Source of the DNA: Magicicada septendecula
Taxonomy: Eukaryota > Arthropoda > Insecta > Hemiptera > Cicadidae
Direction of reading: 5' to 3'
NCBI GenBank assembly: GCA_034769895.1
Contig: CM068369.1
Location: 426,399,479 to 426,463,478, forward strand
Length of the DNA: 64,000 nucleotides
The position numbers and the translations under genes are program-made. The stretch's first letter is position 1; every line of letters begins with the position of its first letter. Positions 10,850-22,710 of this stretch are shown here, one piece after another. The notes under the pieces are model-generated. The model did not search any database, was not told the DNA's origin, and saw only the letters and a program-made list of their open reading frames with translations.

Positions 10850-11096
10850 ATTTCTGATGAACTGCTACCTGATGAACGATTTCCAAGTCTGAGAAATTTG
10901 GACAGAAAATGATGTCGATGCTTTGAAATACTCTACATACATCTGTAAAAGCATGTTCTCCAAAATGGATTAATCAAGAACTACAGGAGAAGTCGCCTCG
11001 CAGATTCTTCACCTGCTGAGATTAGCAACAGTTCAGCTCGACGTGGACATTTCTGCTTCAGCGGCTGCAGCACATAAACCTCAGTTTTCACATTGA
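10850..11096 (+). pseudogene. hAT transposase C-terminal remnant (GTF2IRD2/ZBED-like)
   Basis: One frame reads ELLPDERFPSLRNL (10859-10900). After a frameshift another reads YSTYICKSMFSKMD (about 10929-10970), then an in-frame stop (10971-10973), then ILHLLRLATVQLDV and a final PQFSH before TGA at 11094-11096. This order (LLP..FP.LR, then ST..C...FSKM, then L.RLAT and a terminal QFSH) is the C-terminal dimerisation region of hAT transposases related to general transcription factor II-I repeat domain protein 2. At least one frameshift and one stop make it dead. It starts about 90 bp beyond the hAT element at 10298-10754, which may have inserted into the same decayed transposon. Confidence 0.7.
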
Positions 11097-11810
11097 AGTT
11101 TTATGTATACATATACGATGTTTAATATCCTTCTTATGCCTTCATTATTATACTAACATAGTAAAAATTGGACGATTAAAGATATGTAGTAAGGTATGTT
11201 AAATGTGTAAATTACCTACTTTTTCTTATTTACAATTAAATACTGGGTTTTTTTATTTTTACGTCACACTTGTTGAAATTCATCGCTTATGATGCAACCC
11301 GCCGGTAAGTTCCCGAGTTTCCTAAGGCGCTTTTAAGTTGGAAACCATTGGCATCTTTGTGTAGGCCTACACCTAACATTTGACAACCTAATAACATAAA
11401 AATTCTGTCATATACGAGATTTTAATCAATGAACATCGGGTTACGTATTTATCCGTGTTACGCGTGTAAACATGAAAACGTGTGGTATTTGTATAAATTG
11501 GAAACATAAATATACGTATGTCTGTGTGCCCACGCGTGTGAGTGTGCCAGTTTGAAATATTATACAAAACGGATAAGTCAAACGGAAAGCTTAAACGCGT
11601 CACAGGCACGTTATAAATAAATATTTGGCTATAACTTCAAACATAAAACAGACATTAAAAAAAATTTAACTAGTCACAAGCGATTCTGAATCTCATACAG
11701 ATGTTTACGTTAATTCTTAACAAAAGTATTTCATAGAAGTCAGTTTAACAATCCTTTGACCAGTTTCGTATTTCTATAAAATTGTTCTTTGGCATTTTGC
11801 CAAACATTGT
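11097..11810. other. AT-rich intergenic DNA
   Basis: Nothing recognised. A 73-residue minus frame (11388-11609) is without support. Confidence 0.4.
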
Positions 11811-11888
11811 TTTCTTCTTCTTCTTCTTCTTCTTCTTCTTCTTCTTCTTCTTCTTCTTCTTCTTCTTCTTCTTCTTCTTCTTCTTCTT
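11811..11888. repeat. (TTC)n microsatellite
   Basis: About 26 perfect TTC units. A GAA/TTC tract this long could be a minus-strand LINE tail, but the flank after 11888 does not match the reverse complement of the LINE end at 5296-5366, so I treat it as an independent microsatellite. Confidence 0.95.
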
Positions 11889-12194
11889 GAGATTGTTGGG
11901 TACTCACATCACGAAATAGTTGCTGGCGTAGGTAAACAATTTATATAGGTGCTAATATCACTCACTACGCGTGTATATTTTTTTCGTAACAATACAATTG
12001 AATACTATAAAATAACTGTACACCAATATATACTAGTACGGTTTATCAGAATTAAGCAGTATTATTTCACTGTTACATGAGTATCTAACACTTAACTGCA
12101 GTGCCGTGGCGTGGGTACATAACAGCAGTTCCCGGTTGTGATAGTCCTAAAACTTAGCCTAAAAATTAATTCGAATTTTTCCTGGTACCAACTG
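11889..12194. other. AT-rich intergenic DNA, nothing recognised
   Basis: No open frame or repeat of note. Confidence 0.4.
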
Positions 12195-12250
12195 TTCTTT
12201 TTAGAGCCAACATATTCTTTTTAGAGCTAAAATATCTTTTTAGAGTATTT
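12195..12250 (+). repeat. Three imperfect 20-bp tandem units
   Basis: The units share TTCTTTTTAGAG and begin at 12195, 12215 and about 12233. The first two differ at two positions and the third is degenerate. Confidence 0.65.
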
Positions 12251-13019
12251 TCTATCTTTCGCTGGCAGAAGACGTGAGTCCCGATTCAACGGGATCTGAC
12301 TCCATTATACTTGCACAGAATAAATGAGGACACAACTAATCGAATTAATAATAATAATAAAGACAAACAGAGAAACACATAACTAATCGAACAAAACACA
12401 AATAGGTAAGTAGTAACTGCTGCACGTTGGTTCCTAAACGAACATAGCTGCTAACTGAGCGTTTTGCCGGTTTATAGAGCGGCAACACATTGGGTGGACG
12501 ACATGTCCCCCTCTCGTTTGAACAGTGACAACTATTACGAGATCAATGACCACACGCAGTAAACTATTACCGACGTCTGAGTCGGCAACACAAGACGGTG
12601 CACACCAGTTCGAAAGCAATGCTATGCTTTTCTACAAGTTTCCCTACTAGCATTGTTCGGATTTCAAATTATTCACTAACTAAACTATTAACAAATCTAA
12701 CATTAGTTTCTTTCGTTTCCAGGTCTGTTGCCGCCGGCCAGGACTGTTACATGTACGCCACGCTATTGCTTAATTGAAATAAATCTGCGTGGCGAATTGA
12801 ATCTATCGAATACGTATCAATTTCAGACAAATTCACGATCAAATACTGACTAGCCGACTGTGGCTAGCTTTACATTAACATCTGAACGTGAAACTTCTCC
12901 AAGTCTGTAGCACACTTTACGACAAATGTCTAGTACTCTTACACAATTTTTATTTCTTTCTCCTAAACTAAGTTTGAAACGTACTTAATGCATTTTTAAA
13001 TACAAATTAAAGGTTTACA
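12251..13019. other. Intergenic DNA, no gene recognised
   Basis: A 61-residue minus frame (12434-12619) has no recognisable features. Confidence 0.4.
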
Positions 13020-13249
13020 GCCGTGGTCTGTTGTTAAGAGCAATCTCTAAGTTACTCACTGATATTTCGACGTCTGGATCATCATAACAAGAACAGATAG
13101 AAAGAGGGTGTGGATGTCCGTAAGATGGTAGCAGTCGTCTTGCGATGTCCACACCATCTTCCTGTTGGCCACACTGTGATCATGATGTCCGTCGAGACGT
13201 CGAAACAATAGTGCGTACGAAGAGACTGTTCTTAACAACAGACCACGGC
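13020..13249. mobile_element. Foldback element with long inverted arms
   Basis: The outer ends match inversely over 29 bp with two mismatches (13020-13048 against 13221-13249), starting GCCGTGGTCTGTTGTTAAGA. Inner blocks also pair: TTTCGACGTCT (13065-13075) with AGACGTCGAAA (13195-13205), and GGTGTGGATGTC (about 13108-13119) with a GATGTCCACACC block (about 13144-13155). Nearly the whole 230 bp is therefore an imperfect palindrome built from an inverted duplication of a roughly 100-bp unit. No target-site duplication is evident and no protein is encoded. Confidence 0.65.
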
Positions 13250-14321
13250 CGATAACCCCAAGAGTTTTAGTAAATAACTTGGTTGGCTCGGGCAGTGATA
13301 GCCTGCGGAAACATAAATTGGTCTTAAAATAACGATTCCTTGACTAACCTCTTACTTCTCTGGTAAAACAAAGTACTATAGTTATTATTTACGTTTACAA
13401 AGTTATTTTACAAATGAATAATTAATTAGTCTCAATATTATTTAAATTAATTTAAATGATTTTGGAAGTTTTTACATAATAACCTCATTATATTTTGTAA
13501 TCTTCATCAGCTCAACAAAGTCACATCGTCCTATTTGTTGGTCTTCGAATCAGTGGGGGCTATTTAGGAGCATTACATAAATTAGTAAATAAATTTGTAC
13601 TAAGGTATTTAAATTTAACATAATTTGGTAACCTGATTATTATATACTTTTACTAAATTACTAAATTTATTAGTTTAGAAACTCTTAACTATGAAACATA
13701 CTAGAACAATGAAAAGTGAACTGCAGCTGAAAACCAGGTACTGTCCGCGAGCACTGGCTAATGGGACGACTCTGTGATGTAGTGTGACGTGGTTCCCGTA
13801 GCAACCTACTGTTAGCTGACCAAGTGAAAGATGAGACACCTACTGTTGGGTGAAGATGAGACACAGCCCTCCCGATCTCGGCTGTACTTCAGAGTCAAAT
13901 CGTCCAACGGCAGACGTTTATTAATGGTGTTAAGATTGTTTTGACAGTACAGTGAGGCTGTGTTTGATTTAATTAAATACTCTTTTAAAAGCAGTAATAA
14001 TACCAATATTAATATACTTTCACTGCAAATTTAAATTATTTTTAAATTTGCACAACGCATGTTTCGCAATACAGTATATACCGCGTCGTCAGAAGCTTAA
14101 TCTTAATCTTAAACTCTTTTAATTTACACACGCGCGCGCGCGCGTCTATTTTTTAGTGCTAGCGTGTTTAATTTCAAAATGGGACCAGAACACAGTTTAG
14201 TATGTTTTTAATTGGAAACTCCTTTCTCCACATGGAAAGAGGTTGATGAAAAATACTTATTATTGTATCAGTAGCCTCAGCCTACCCTTTCTTCCACAAG
14301 ACATGCTGGTTCTATAACACA
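13250..14321. other. AT-rich DNA with short alternating CG run
   Basis: No gene seen. An alternating purine-pyrimidine run CACACGCGCG... lies at 14126-14144. The end of this stretch may already belong to the hAT element whose transposase follows. Confidence 0.4.
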
Positions 14322-16291
14322 CACGAAATTTTCAGAACTCGTGGTATGTTAATTATCCTTGGGCTATATGGAAGCCGTATTTTTCAAAAAACGTTTTTGT
14401 TGGCCATACCTTTTAATTGGTGTTAAGAAAGGTGCATGGAATCAACTCGGTTTTGATAGTAGGCTTATATCAACTCAACATATTAATTTCCAAAATATGA
14501 AGCTCCTTTAGAACATACAAAAACACTGAGTCGGAGTAAAAGAACTAAAAAGGAACCAAAGTCAGATATAAGACGCTTTGAGAAAAAATGCTCGTATATT
14601 TGTTCAAAAATTTAGTGAAAATGTCCCATTGAATGCACTTTTAATGCATTTGCCAATTAATGCTATTTTGTTCCTTTCTAAACAAGAGTTAGCGAATAGG
14701 GGAAATTTTAAAGAGCTCCTTAAATTATTAGTTGACAGCAGTCCAATAGAAGTTAAACAACAGTATGAAAAAGCAATGGCAATTCGAAAACCATTCAAAA
14801 TGAATTAATTGAATGCATAGCAGGCTACATAAACCATTAAGTCAGAGTTGTAGGAGGCTCACTTTTTTCTGTCCAAGTTGACGATACCGTAGACACTGCC
14901 CAAAAATCTCAGTCCTCTGTTATTGTACGATATTTTAACATGAAACGTGTGCTAGTTGAACTATTTCTCGGCTTTTATGATGTTAGTGCTGTCCGAACAG
15001 CATAACCATTATTTAATTTATTGGATACAATTTAATGCGAGTTTTCTTACAGAAACAAATTAATAGCGCAGTGCTATGACGGGGCTAGTGTTATGGCTGG
15101 TAATTTGAATGAAAGGGCTAGCAAACAAAAATAAAAGAACAAGCTTCTCAAGCTGTGTTTGTTCATTGCTTAGCCCACTGCTTGAATTTAGTTCTGAAGC
15201 AGAGTATTTGTAAGTTATAAGAATGTAGAATTTTCTTTGCTTCACTCAGTGGTATTCCGTCTTTTTTTCATCATTCCGCTAAGAAAACGTATATGGCTGA
15301 GAGTACATTATGCTGACGAATACCGTCCGGTGTTGAAACTAGGCGGTCCTCCCACAGCAAGCTATTAAGTGTTATCGATCAAGATTGGAATGGTCTAAAA
15401 ATATTTTACAAAAATAATAAACGATCCAGAATTAGACGAACGGTCAGTATATCGATGTGAAGGTTTTCTACATGAATTCAACACTTTCAAATTTTCCATC
15501 GTGTCATTTACATTTAATGACATAATAAAAGTTGGCAAATTTTATTCAACTTTCATCAACAAAAACCTTTAGATATTGGTTACTGTATGTTCAGAATCAG
15601 AGAATCAAGGGAAATTATTCTCAAGAAGAGAACTGAAGAAATATTCCAAAAATATTTTCAGTTGGCAGAAGAAAATACCGAAGGTCTGGCAATGAAACGA
15701 TATCGATTCCAAACAAAATTAAAAATATACGTGAAATGTAAGGGTATCTTTTATGAAATGTTGGATATCGTTGTAATGGAAACTGACGTTAAGATTTCAG
15801 GAGATTACAAAACTACAGTTCCTTTCTCTTATACAGAAACTGTAGAACACAAATTTTGAACACAAAATTGATAGTTTTCTATAGATGCCCTAGAAAGTGT
15901 AAAATCTTATTCGTGAATATTTGACTTTCACATATTAAAAAACGAATTTCAATGTATCTATTAAGGCGATGACTCTAAAATGTATGAGTTGAAATAACTC
16001 TTATAAATGAGAATGATGTGAAAGGGGCGTTTAAAGGGGCCTACAAATTGTTTTGTGCGATTCTAACTTTACCTTCAACTACTAGCTCTGTAGAACGAAG
16101 TTGTTCATGCCTAAAGATGTATGAAAACGTACTTTGCGCAACAAAATATCCCAGGAAAGTGTGTCTGAACTAACGACCATTTGTTTGGAAAGAAACTGTT
16201 AAGTTATATGATACAAACAGTGCCGTTTTATGACGATATTATCGACCGCTATGCCACGCGGATAGAAGGGAGGATTGACTTCACTTTAAAA
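14322..16291 (+). pseudogene. Broken hAT transposase, TTF/DUF4371 (ZMYM1-like) type
   Basis: Motifs appear in the correct order of a full transposase, scattered over three frames. They are: a TTF-type N-terminal block FQNSWYVNYPW (14330-14362) with its CxxC lost, then KKGAWNQLGFD (14425-14457); LSKQELANRGNFKELLKLL (about 14677-14733); after a frameshift, QNELIECIAGYI and FSVQVDDTVD, covering the first acidic catalytic region; CYDGASVMAGNL (15073-15108), the second catalytic Asp region; VETRRSSHSK (about 15332-15361), where the family has ETRW, so the Trp is lost; and LTLPSTTSSVERSCSCLK (about 16062-16115), the C-terminal hAT dimerisation motif. It ends with DDIIDRYATRIEGRIDF (16219-16269). 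Many stops and frameshifts make it non-functional. I did not find terminal inverted repeats. Confidence 0.85.
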
Positions 16292-16559
16292 ATTAACTTT
16301 AAGAACATAAGCACATACCGGTTTGCAAATGGCCGTATACTAATTAATTTACTTGTTTTCCTCATTGTTATTTATTGACATACTTGGCCTAGAAATTATA
16401 ATTAGTATTAAAGTCAGTTTATCGTTAATATGAACCACAGAAACGCCTGCAGGCCTATTGTATAATAATATGTTTTTAATAAATATGTAAAACAATTTAC
16501 TTTAAATTAGCAGTTATTTAAAAATTAATGCAGTTTAAACACAAAAAAGTTTAAAAACA
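16292..16559. other. AT-rich 3' flank of hAT pseudogene
   Basis: Contains nothing recognisable and may include the unrecognised 3' end of the hAT element. Confidence 0.3.
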
Positions 16560-16956
16560 AAGTTTAACACAAAAACGGTTAATACGAAGTATAGGTTACC
16601 ACGAAATATGACTCAGGTCCCGATCACTGCTTATATTTTACAATTACAGTTTGTACAGTTAACACGAAAATGTTTTTAAACATAACGTTTGCTGGCTTTT
16701 AATAGCTGCATAATAAAAAAACCTAAATTTATTTTCCTACCACTGAATACTACTAGAGTCCTACAACCTCACAATCAGGCTATTATTCAAAATTTAAAAT
16801 TTCGGTGTAAGAAATTACTTCTGCGAAAATACTTGGCCGCTACAGAAGCGAAGACACATTTCTGTATAAATGTTTTGGTCGCTTTGTAATGTGTTACGAA
16901 CAGCATGGAACCTCGTGACACCTACGATTGAAAACCGTTTTAGCCATACTAGATTC
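16560..16956 (+). pseudogene. Deleted pogo/Tigger-type element with transposase C-terminus
   Basis: At 16731-16790 the frame reads FIFLPLNTTRVLQPHNQAII, the DDE_1 motif of pogo/Tigger/jerky transposases (canonically LPPNTTS-x-LQP-x-DQG). LLLRKYLAATE follows, as in the family. The DQG Asp has become Asn, so a catalytic acid is lost. After a frameshift and stop the sequence resumes as AWNLVTPTIENRFSHTRF (16903-16956), the family's AW..VTP.TI.NCF block. Upstream, 16572-16612 has repeated GGTTAnnACGAA motifs, and a related GTTAACACGAA lies near 16657-16667. Such motifs are typical of Tigger terminal regions and suggest that most of the element between its left end and the transposase C-terminus was deleted. 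Confidence 0.75.
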
Positions 16957-18460
16957 ATATTTGTCATATTCTTCTAACTTTGCTTACTAACATCCCCTCC
17001 TCGCCCTCCAAATTTTTTTTCTCACGGCTGGGCTGTACCAACCTTGTGTCTACTTCTGCAGACACACGTTGCCGCCACTGCTTCGATTAAAATCTTTAGA
17101 CCTATCTCCTTCCAAACCTATCTCTATGGCAGTCATTTTACTTAAAAATCTCTTTCTTAGCCATTCTCTACCATTTTCCCAGTAACCGTTCCCTCTAATA
17201 CTGTAGTCATATAGTTACTGTCTTTAATTAAATACTCAGACATCCGTACTTCCTTCTTGTCAGACTTTTCCATAATCTTATTTATCATACAATCTCTTCA
17301 TCATTAGAATCCCATCAAATCAAAAAAAAATCTAATCCTTCCTCCCTATTCATCCCCACCCTCCGAGATTCGATGCATTCAGGGTCGTCCACGCACAAAA
17401 GTGTTTATGAGATTCTTCAATTTCGAGTATAAAGTCTTGAAGTTACAAGCCTCTTCTTTTCCATAACAGCAAATACTGTATTTAATTTACGTGGCTGTAA
17501 GCATGTAGGCCTATACACGTTTTCAGTTGTACTCCAAGACTTTTATGTTCTGCTCTCATGGAATATTCAACAGAAAAAAATCGTAGGCGGCTGCTATTGT
17601 TCATACTTCATTACCGTGTATGAAAGTATTGTTAACATGTATAATCAATGCGTAGCAGTTCAGAGAAGCAGTTCAGACGCGCTTTTATGGGGTGACTGGA
17701 CGATCATGATAAGCATAATTTAAGAAATATTGGAGGTGAACATAAGTTTTAAAGTTTAAAAATTGTATAAGTAGCCCAAATACTGAAAGTTTATTCATAC
17801 TGAATTTCTTTAGGGAATGAACTCTCTGCAAGATGCTCAGGGTCCATGAGAGACTTCGGAGCGCTCCTTCTTTTCCGCGTGTTTGTTCTGTGAAACGTAC
17901 ACTGTAGATTCGTAGCTTTACTCTGAGCAACGCTCCATAGAGAATGTTGAAAATTTTTGTCCACGGTGTACCCTCATACACACTAAAACCTGCTCTGATG
18001 TTTTGATTACGGACATCATAATATTAAAACTTTGGAAACTTGACCACTACTTAATGGAGATCAAACATTAACTTTTACAAGCCATTAATTTATGCATATT
18101 TTAAAGCAATAAATGTTTTAATAAATTAATACAATCTGTGTACTTATTTCTATTATGATATAAGAATTACAAACTAATATGTGCATATGTGTATGTATGA
18201 AAAATATATAAATATTTTTCTCTTCTGGAAAATTGCTTGCCCCTCCTGGAAAATATTTTGACCTCCCTGATGGCTAGTTATTTATTAGCCTGTGTGGAAT
18301 ATAGCGTTATGACATGGACCAGAATGGTGTTAAACTCAAGAGACAAACGTATTAAGGAAGAAATGTTTTGATGAGAAATTTATAATTATACGGGTGAACA
18401 GAATCGTCGTTCAGGAAATCAGGAGACGAATGGAAAGAAAGACTCGATTTTAAAAAAGAA
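16957..18460. other. AT-rich DNA up to the satellite edge
   Basis: No gene recognised. 17030-17300 read on the minus strand has protein-like stretches with stops (for example VLEGTVTGKMVENG) that could be another old LINE tail, but the match is too weak to call. A 98-residue minus frame at 17685-17981 shows no domain and no splice or promoter context, so I leave it as unsupported. Confidence 0.35.
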
Positions 18461-18754
18461 ATATCGGTATGGAGAACCATACATGACTTCCATATTCTAA
18501 GATTTATATTTAAAATCATTTTCAGCCAAACAGCCAGGGAAGGAATTTTAACAAAAAAATACTCTTTCTTGCCAATAACGTATACACATATAAAAAATAT
18601 TATCCCCTCCCCCTTCAAACTATAATTTTGATTTATAGAAAATCACCCCCAGCCCATTCAACTAGCCTCTTCATTTATAGATATTTCATCTACGTTTCTA
18701 CAGTGGATTATTAAGATCTTATCAGGATACTTTATCAAAATTAAGTACTTTACT
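18461..18754 (-). repeat. L module, inverted copy
   Basis: The same roughly 295-bp non-satellite module as at 23568-23862 and 28149-28442, in reverse. Read on the minus strand it begins at AGTAAAGTACTT and ends with the GTATGG-TTCT-CCATAC hairpin and CGATAT, immediately at the junction with unique DNA. Confidence 0.88.
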
Positions 18755-18941
18755 CATGTTACAACAAAAAATGTTTCAGGTAAACTGCCCTTTCCCCTTA
18801 ACCGATCTTCACCAAAATCAACAGACATTGAGTTCTCTATAGCTCAGGCACATATGTAAAAAATTATTTGATTCTGTTTGAATTTACGGCAGTTATGGTT
18901 CGTCATATAAAAAATTACCCATGTTAAAACATAAAACATGA

Positions 18942-19611
18942 GATTTATACAACATATCTAAGATTTATATTTAAAATCATTTTTGAAATAAAATATTTTC
19001 ATAGAACCTACTAACGCTGGGGAAATCTGAGGAGCCAATCAGAGTTGGGCCTACCTGTCACTCTGCTGAATTTGGTGGAAAGCCCTGTCACTGTCGTCAA
19101 AGTATCAGCCTTGACAGGGTCCTCTTTTTCTGCAAAATGGGAGAGGAGGCTTGAGATGGAGTGAGTGACATGGTCCCCACCTCAATGAAGAACCCATTGT
19201 TTTATAAAAATATATTTAAATTTTGAAAACTGAAAATTCTTTTCTTGTTGTAAATATTTATATTTTATAATCAAAATGACTTTATCAAAAAACAAACATT
19301 ATTTTTTTATAATAAGTACTTACATATGTTTCTTAATATGCTTACTTTTTCTTCAATGTTGATGATCATTTCCAAACATTCTGACAAAATTGTATCTACA
19401 GAACAGTTAACATTCCCCAGGTTTCCATTTCTGCTAATTTCTCATTACACCTTCCACTGACGTATTATTAACCATTTCATAAACTATCGTATAATCTTTT
19501 CAGATTTTGTGGTACAAAATCTGAAATTTTCAGATTGCCTGGCAACAAAATTATTTTATTTTCAACAATTACCATTGTTTGAAAAACTTTAAATGAATTT
19601 TCAAGTACTTT
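18942..19611 (-). repeat. M module, inverted copy
   Basis: A 670-bp non-satellite module, the reverse complement of 22711-23381 with only scattered differences. The features of the module are described under the plus copy. Confidence 0.88.
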
Positions 19612-20890
19612 ACTCTTGTTAAAACGTAAAAGTTTGCTGGTAAACTACCCCTTCCCCTTAACTGATCTTCACCAAAATCTAAAGGCCTTGAGTCCTCTAC
19701 AATTCACTGACGTATGCAAAAAATTATTTGATTCTGTTTGAATTTGCGGCAGTTATCGTTTGCCATAGAAAATACGCTTGATAAAAAACGTTGCAGGTAA
19801 ACTACCCCTTCCCCTCAACCGATCTTCACCAAAAACAATAGGTCTTGAGTACTCTACAATTCAGGGCTGTATGCAGAAAATTATTTGATTCTGTTTGAAT
19901 TTGCGGCTGTTATCGTTTGCCATATAAAATACCCTTGTTAAAAAAACGTTGAAGGTAAACTACCCCTTTCCCTTAACCGATCTTCACCAAAAACAATAGA
20001 TCTTGAGAACTCTACAATTCAGGGCTGTATGCGAAACATTATTTGATTCTGTTTGAATTTGCGGCTGTTATCGTTTGCCAAACAAAAAAATTTCCCTTGA
20101 TAAAAAAAACCGTTGCAGGTAAACTACCCCTTCCCCTCAACTGATCTTCACCAAAAACAATAAGTCGCGAGTACTCTACAAATCAGGGCTGTATGCAAAA
20201 AATTATTTGATTCTGTTTGAATTTGCGGCAGTTATCGTTTGCCATAGAAAATACGCTTGATAAAAAACGTTGCAGGTAAACTACCCCTTCCCCTCAACCG
20301 ATCTTTACCAAAAACAAAAGGTCTTGAGTACTCTACAAATCAGGGATGTATGCAGAAAATTATTTGATTCTGTTTGAATTTGCGGCTGTTATCGTTTGCC
20401 ATAGAAAATACCCTTGTTAAAAAAACGTTGTTGGTAAACTACCCCTTTCCCTTAACCCGATCTTCACCAAAAACAATAGATCTTGAGAACTCTACAATTT
20501 AGGGCTGTATGCAAATAATCTTTTGATTCTGTTTGAATTTGCGGCTGTTATCGTTTGCCATAGGAAATACCCTTGTTAAAACATAAAACGTTACTGGTAA
20601 ACTACCCCTTTCCCTTAACCGATCTTTACCAAAAACAATAGATCTTGAGAACTTTACAATTCAGGGCTGTATGCGAAACATTATTTGATTCTGTTTGAAT
20701 TTGCGGCTGTTATCGTTTGCCAAAAAAAAAAATATCCCTTGATAAAAAATAACCGTTGCAGGTAAACTACCCCTTTCCCTCAACCGATCTTCACCAAAAA
20801 CAATAGGTCGCGAGTCCTCTACAAATCAGGGCTGTATGCAAAAAATTATTTGATTCTGTTTGAATTTGCGGCAGTTATCGTTTGCCATAG

Positions 20891-21058
20891 AAAAAAAATC
20901 TACAGACACACACACAGACAGACACACACACAGACACTTTTCGGAAAACGACTTTTTTTCATGTTTTGAGTGTAGTAGAATCAGAATCTGCAATAATCTC
21001 GAACACGATTTTTTTTGCCATCACCATACTTCCATTCCTTAAGGAATATGGAAGTAAA
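20891..21058 (-). repeat. H block 1 (inverted)
   Basis: The inner end of the left palindrome arm. It has the CCTTAAGG-centred palindrome (about 21027-21053) and a CA/GACA microsatellite (about 20902-20938). It points opposite to all other H blocks. Confidence 0.85.
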
Positions 21059-21360
21059 AATGACTAGTATAGTATTTACAGGAAAGACTTTGATAACACT
21101 ATAGACATCATTCATCCTCGGCGATAACTCGCAGCGAGAGTCCAATTTCATTACAGCAATCAGATCACAGCTCCCTTTGGCCAGATCTTTCGACATACAA
21201 ACATTTCGTTTTCCAAAAGTACAGTCCTTCCTCACGAAGGTCGAGGATAGTCTTCACCCACCTGACATGAGGGTACCATTTTAGCTGATACGTAATTTCT
21301 TGAGAACTCAATCATCCACTTATTTGATGTTTTGTCACAATATCTAGCTCTGCTTCTTGT
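21059..21360. other. Unique spacer at the centre of the palindrome
   Basis: Three hundred and two bases separate the two arms. I see no copy elsewhere in the window and no 160-bp monomer sequence. Composition is less AT-rich than the modules around it. Minus-strand frames cross it (20981-21235 and 21232-21501) but match nothing I recognise. It is either host DNA caught between two inverted insertions or part of the original element. Confidence 0.7.
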
Positions 21361-21408
21361 AAGTATAAATCTTAGAACAAGGAAGTCATGTATGGTTCTC
21401 CATACCGA

Positions 21409-21590
21409 TTTTACTTCCATATTCCTTAAGGAATGGAAGTATGGTGATGGCAAAAAAATCGTGTTCGAGATTATTGCAGATTCTGATTCTACTACACTCA
21501 AAACATGAAAAAAAGTGGTTTTCCGAAAAGTGTATGTGTGTGTGTCTGTGTGTGTGTCTGTGTGTGTGTCTGTCTGTAGATTTTTTTTCT
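21409..21590 (+). repeat. H block 2
   Basis: Starts with an imperfect palindrome around CCTTAAGG (ACTTCCATATTCCTTAAGG then AATGGAAGT). A roughly 90-bp conserved part follows with AAATCGTGTTCGAGATTATT and ACTCAAAACATGAAAAAAA. It ends in a GT/CTGT microsatellite before satellite resumes at CTATGGCAAACG. Confidence 0.88.
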
Positions 21591-22710
21591 ATGGCAAACG
21601 ATAACTGCCGCAAATTCAAACAGAATCAAATAATTTTTTGCATACAGCCCTGATTTGTAGAGGACTCGCGACCTATTGTTTTTGGTGAAGATCGGTTGAG
21701 GGAAAGGGGTAGTTTACCTGCAACGGTTTTTTTTTATCAAGGGAAATATTTTTTTTTTTTGGCAAACGATAACAGCCGCAAATTCAAACAGAATCAAATA
21801 ATGTTTCGCATACAGCCCTGAATTGTAGAGTTCTCAAGATCTATTGTTTTTGGTGAAGATCGGTTAAGGGAAAGGGGTAGTTTACCGGTAACATTTTATG
21901 TTTTAACAAGGGTATTTCCTATGGCACACGATAATAGCCGCAAATTCAAACAGAATCAAATAATTTTCTGCATACAGCCCTGATTTGTAGAGTACTCAAG
22001 ACCTATTGTTTTTGGTGAAGATCGGTTAAGGGGAAGGGGTAGTTTACCTGCAACGTTTTTTATCAAGCGTATTTTCTATGGCAAACGATAACTGCCGCAA
22101 ATTCAAACAGAATCAAATAATTTTTTGCATACAGCCCTGATTTGTAGAGTACTCGCGACCTATTGTCTTTGGTGAAGATCGGTTGAGGGGAAGGGGTAGT
22201 TTACCTGCAACGGTTTTTTTTATCAAGGGAAATTTTTTTTTTGGCAAACGATAACAGCCGCAAATTCAAACAGAATCAAATAATGTTTCGCATACAGCCC
22301 TGAATTGTAGAGTTCTCAAGACCTATTGTTTTTGGTGAAGATCGGTTAAGCGAAAGGGGTAGTTTACCTACAACGTTTTTTTAACAAGGGTATTTTCTAT
22401 GGCAAACGATAACAGCCGCAAATTCAAACAGAATCAAATAATTTTCTGCATACAGCCCTGAACTGTAGAGTACTCAAGACCTGTTGTTTTTGGTGAAGAT
22501 TGGTTGAGGGGAAGGGGTAGTTTACCTGCAACGTTTTTTATCAAGCGTATTTTTTATGGCAAACGATAACTGCCGCAAATTCAAACAGAATCAAATAATT
22601 TTTTGCATACGTCAGTGAATTGTAGAGGACTCAAGGCCTTTAGATTTTGGTGAAGATCAGTTAAGGGGAAGGGGTAGTTTACCAGCAAACTTTTACGTTT
22701 TAACAAGAGT

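Larger units (their letters stand above)
18461..21058 (-). repeat. Left arm of large satellite palindrome
   Basis: This segment is the reverse complement of 21361-23862: L module, monomers, M module, monomers, then H block when read outward to inward. It is about 100 bp longer than the right arm, consistent with one extra monomer and small indels. All later parts of the array run in the plus orientation, so this arm is the only inverted portion in the window. Its outer edge is also the left edge of the whole array. Confidence 0.88.

Noticed and set aside
11811..11888. TTC tract as the tail of a minus-strand LINE
   Set aside because: The flank that would hold the LINE end does not match the LINE tail seen at 5296-5366.
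17030..17300. Third LINE tail on the minus strand
   Set aside because: Only a loose resemblance with several stops, and no GRPR or FLRS motif.
17685..17981. 98-residue minus-strand frame
   Set aside because: No recognisable domain, start context or splice signals. It is one open frame in AT-rich DNA.
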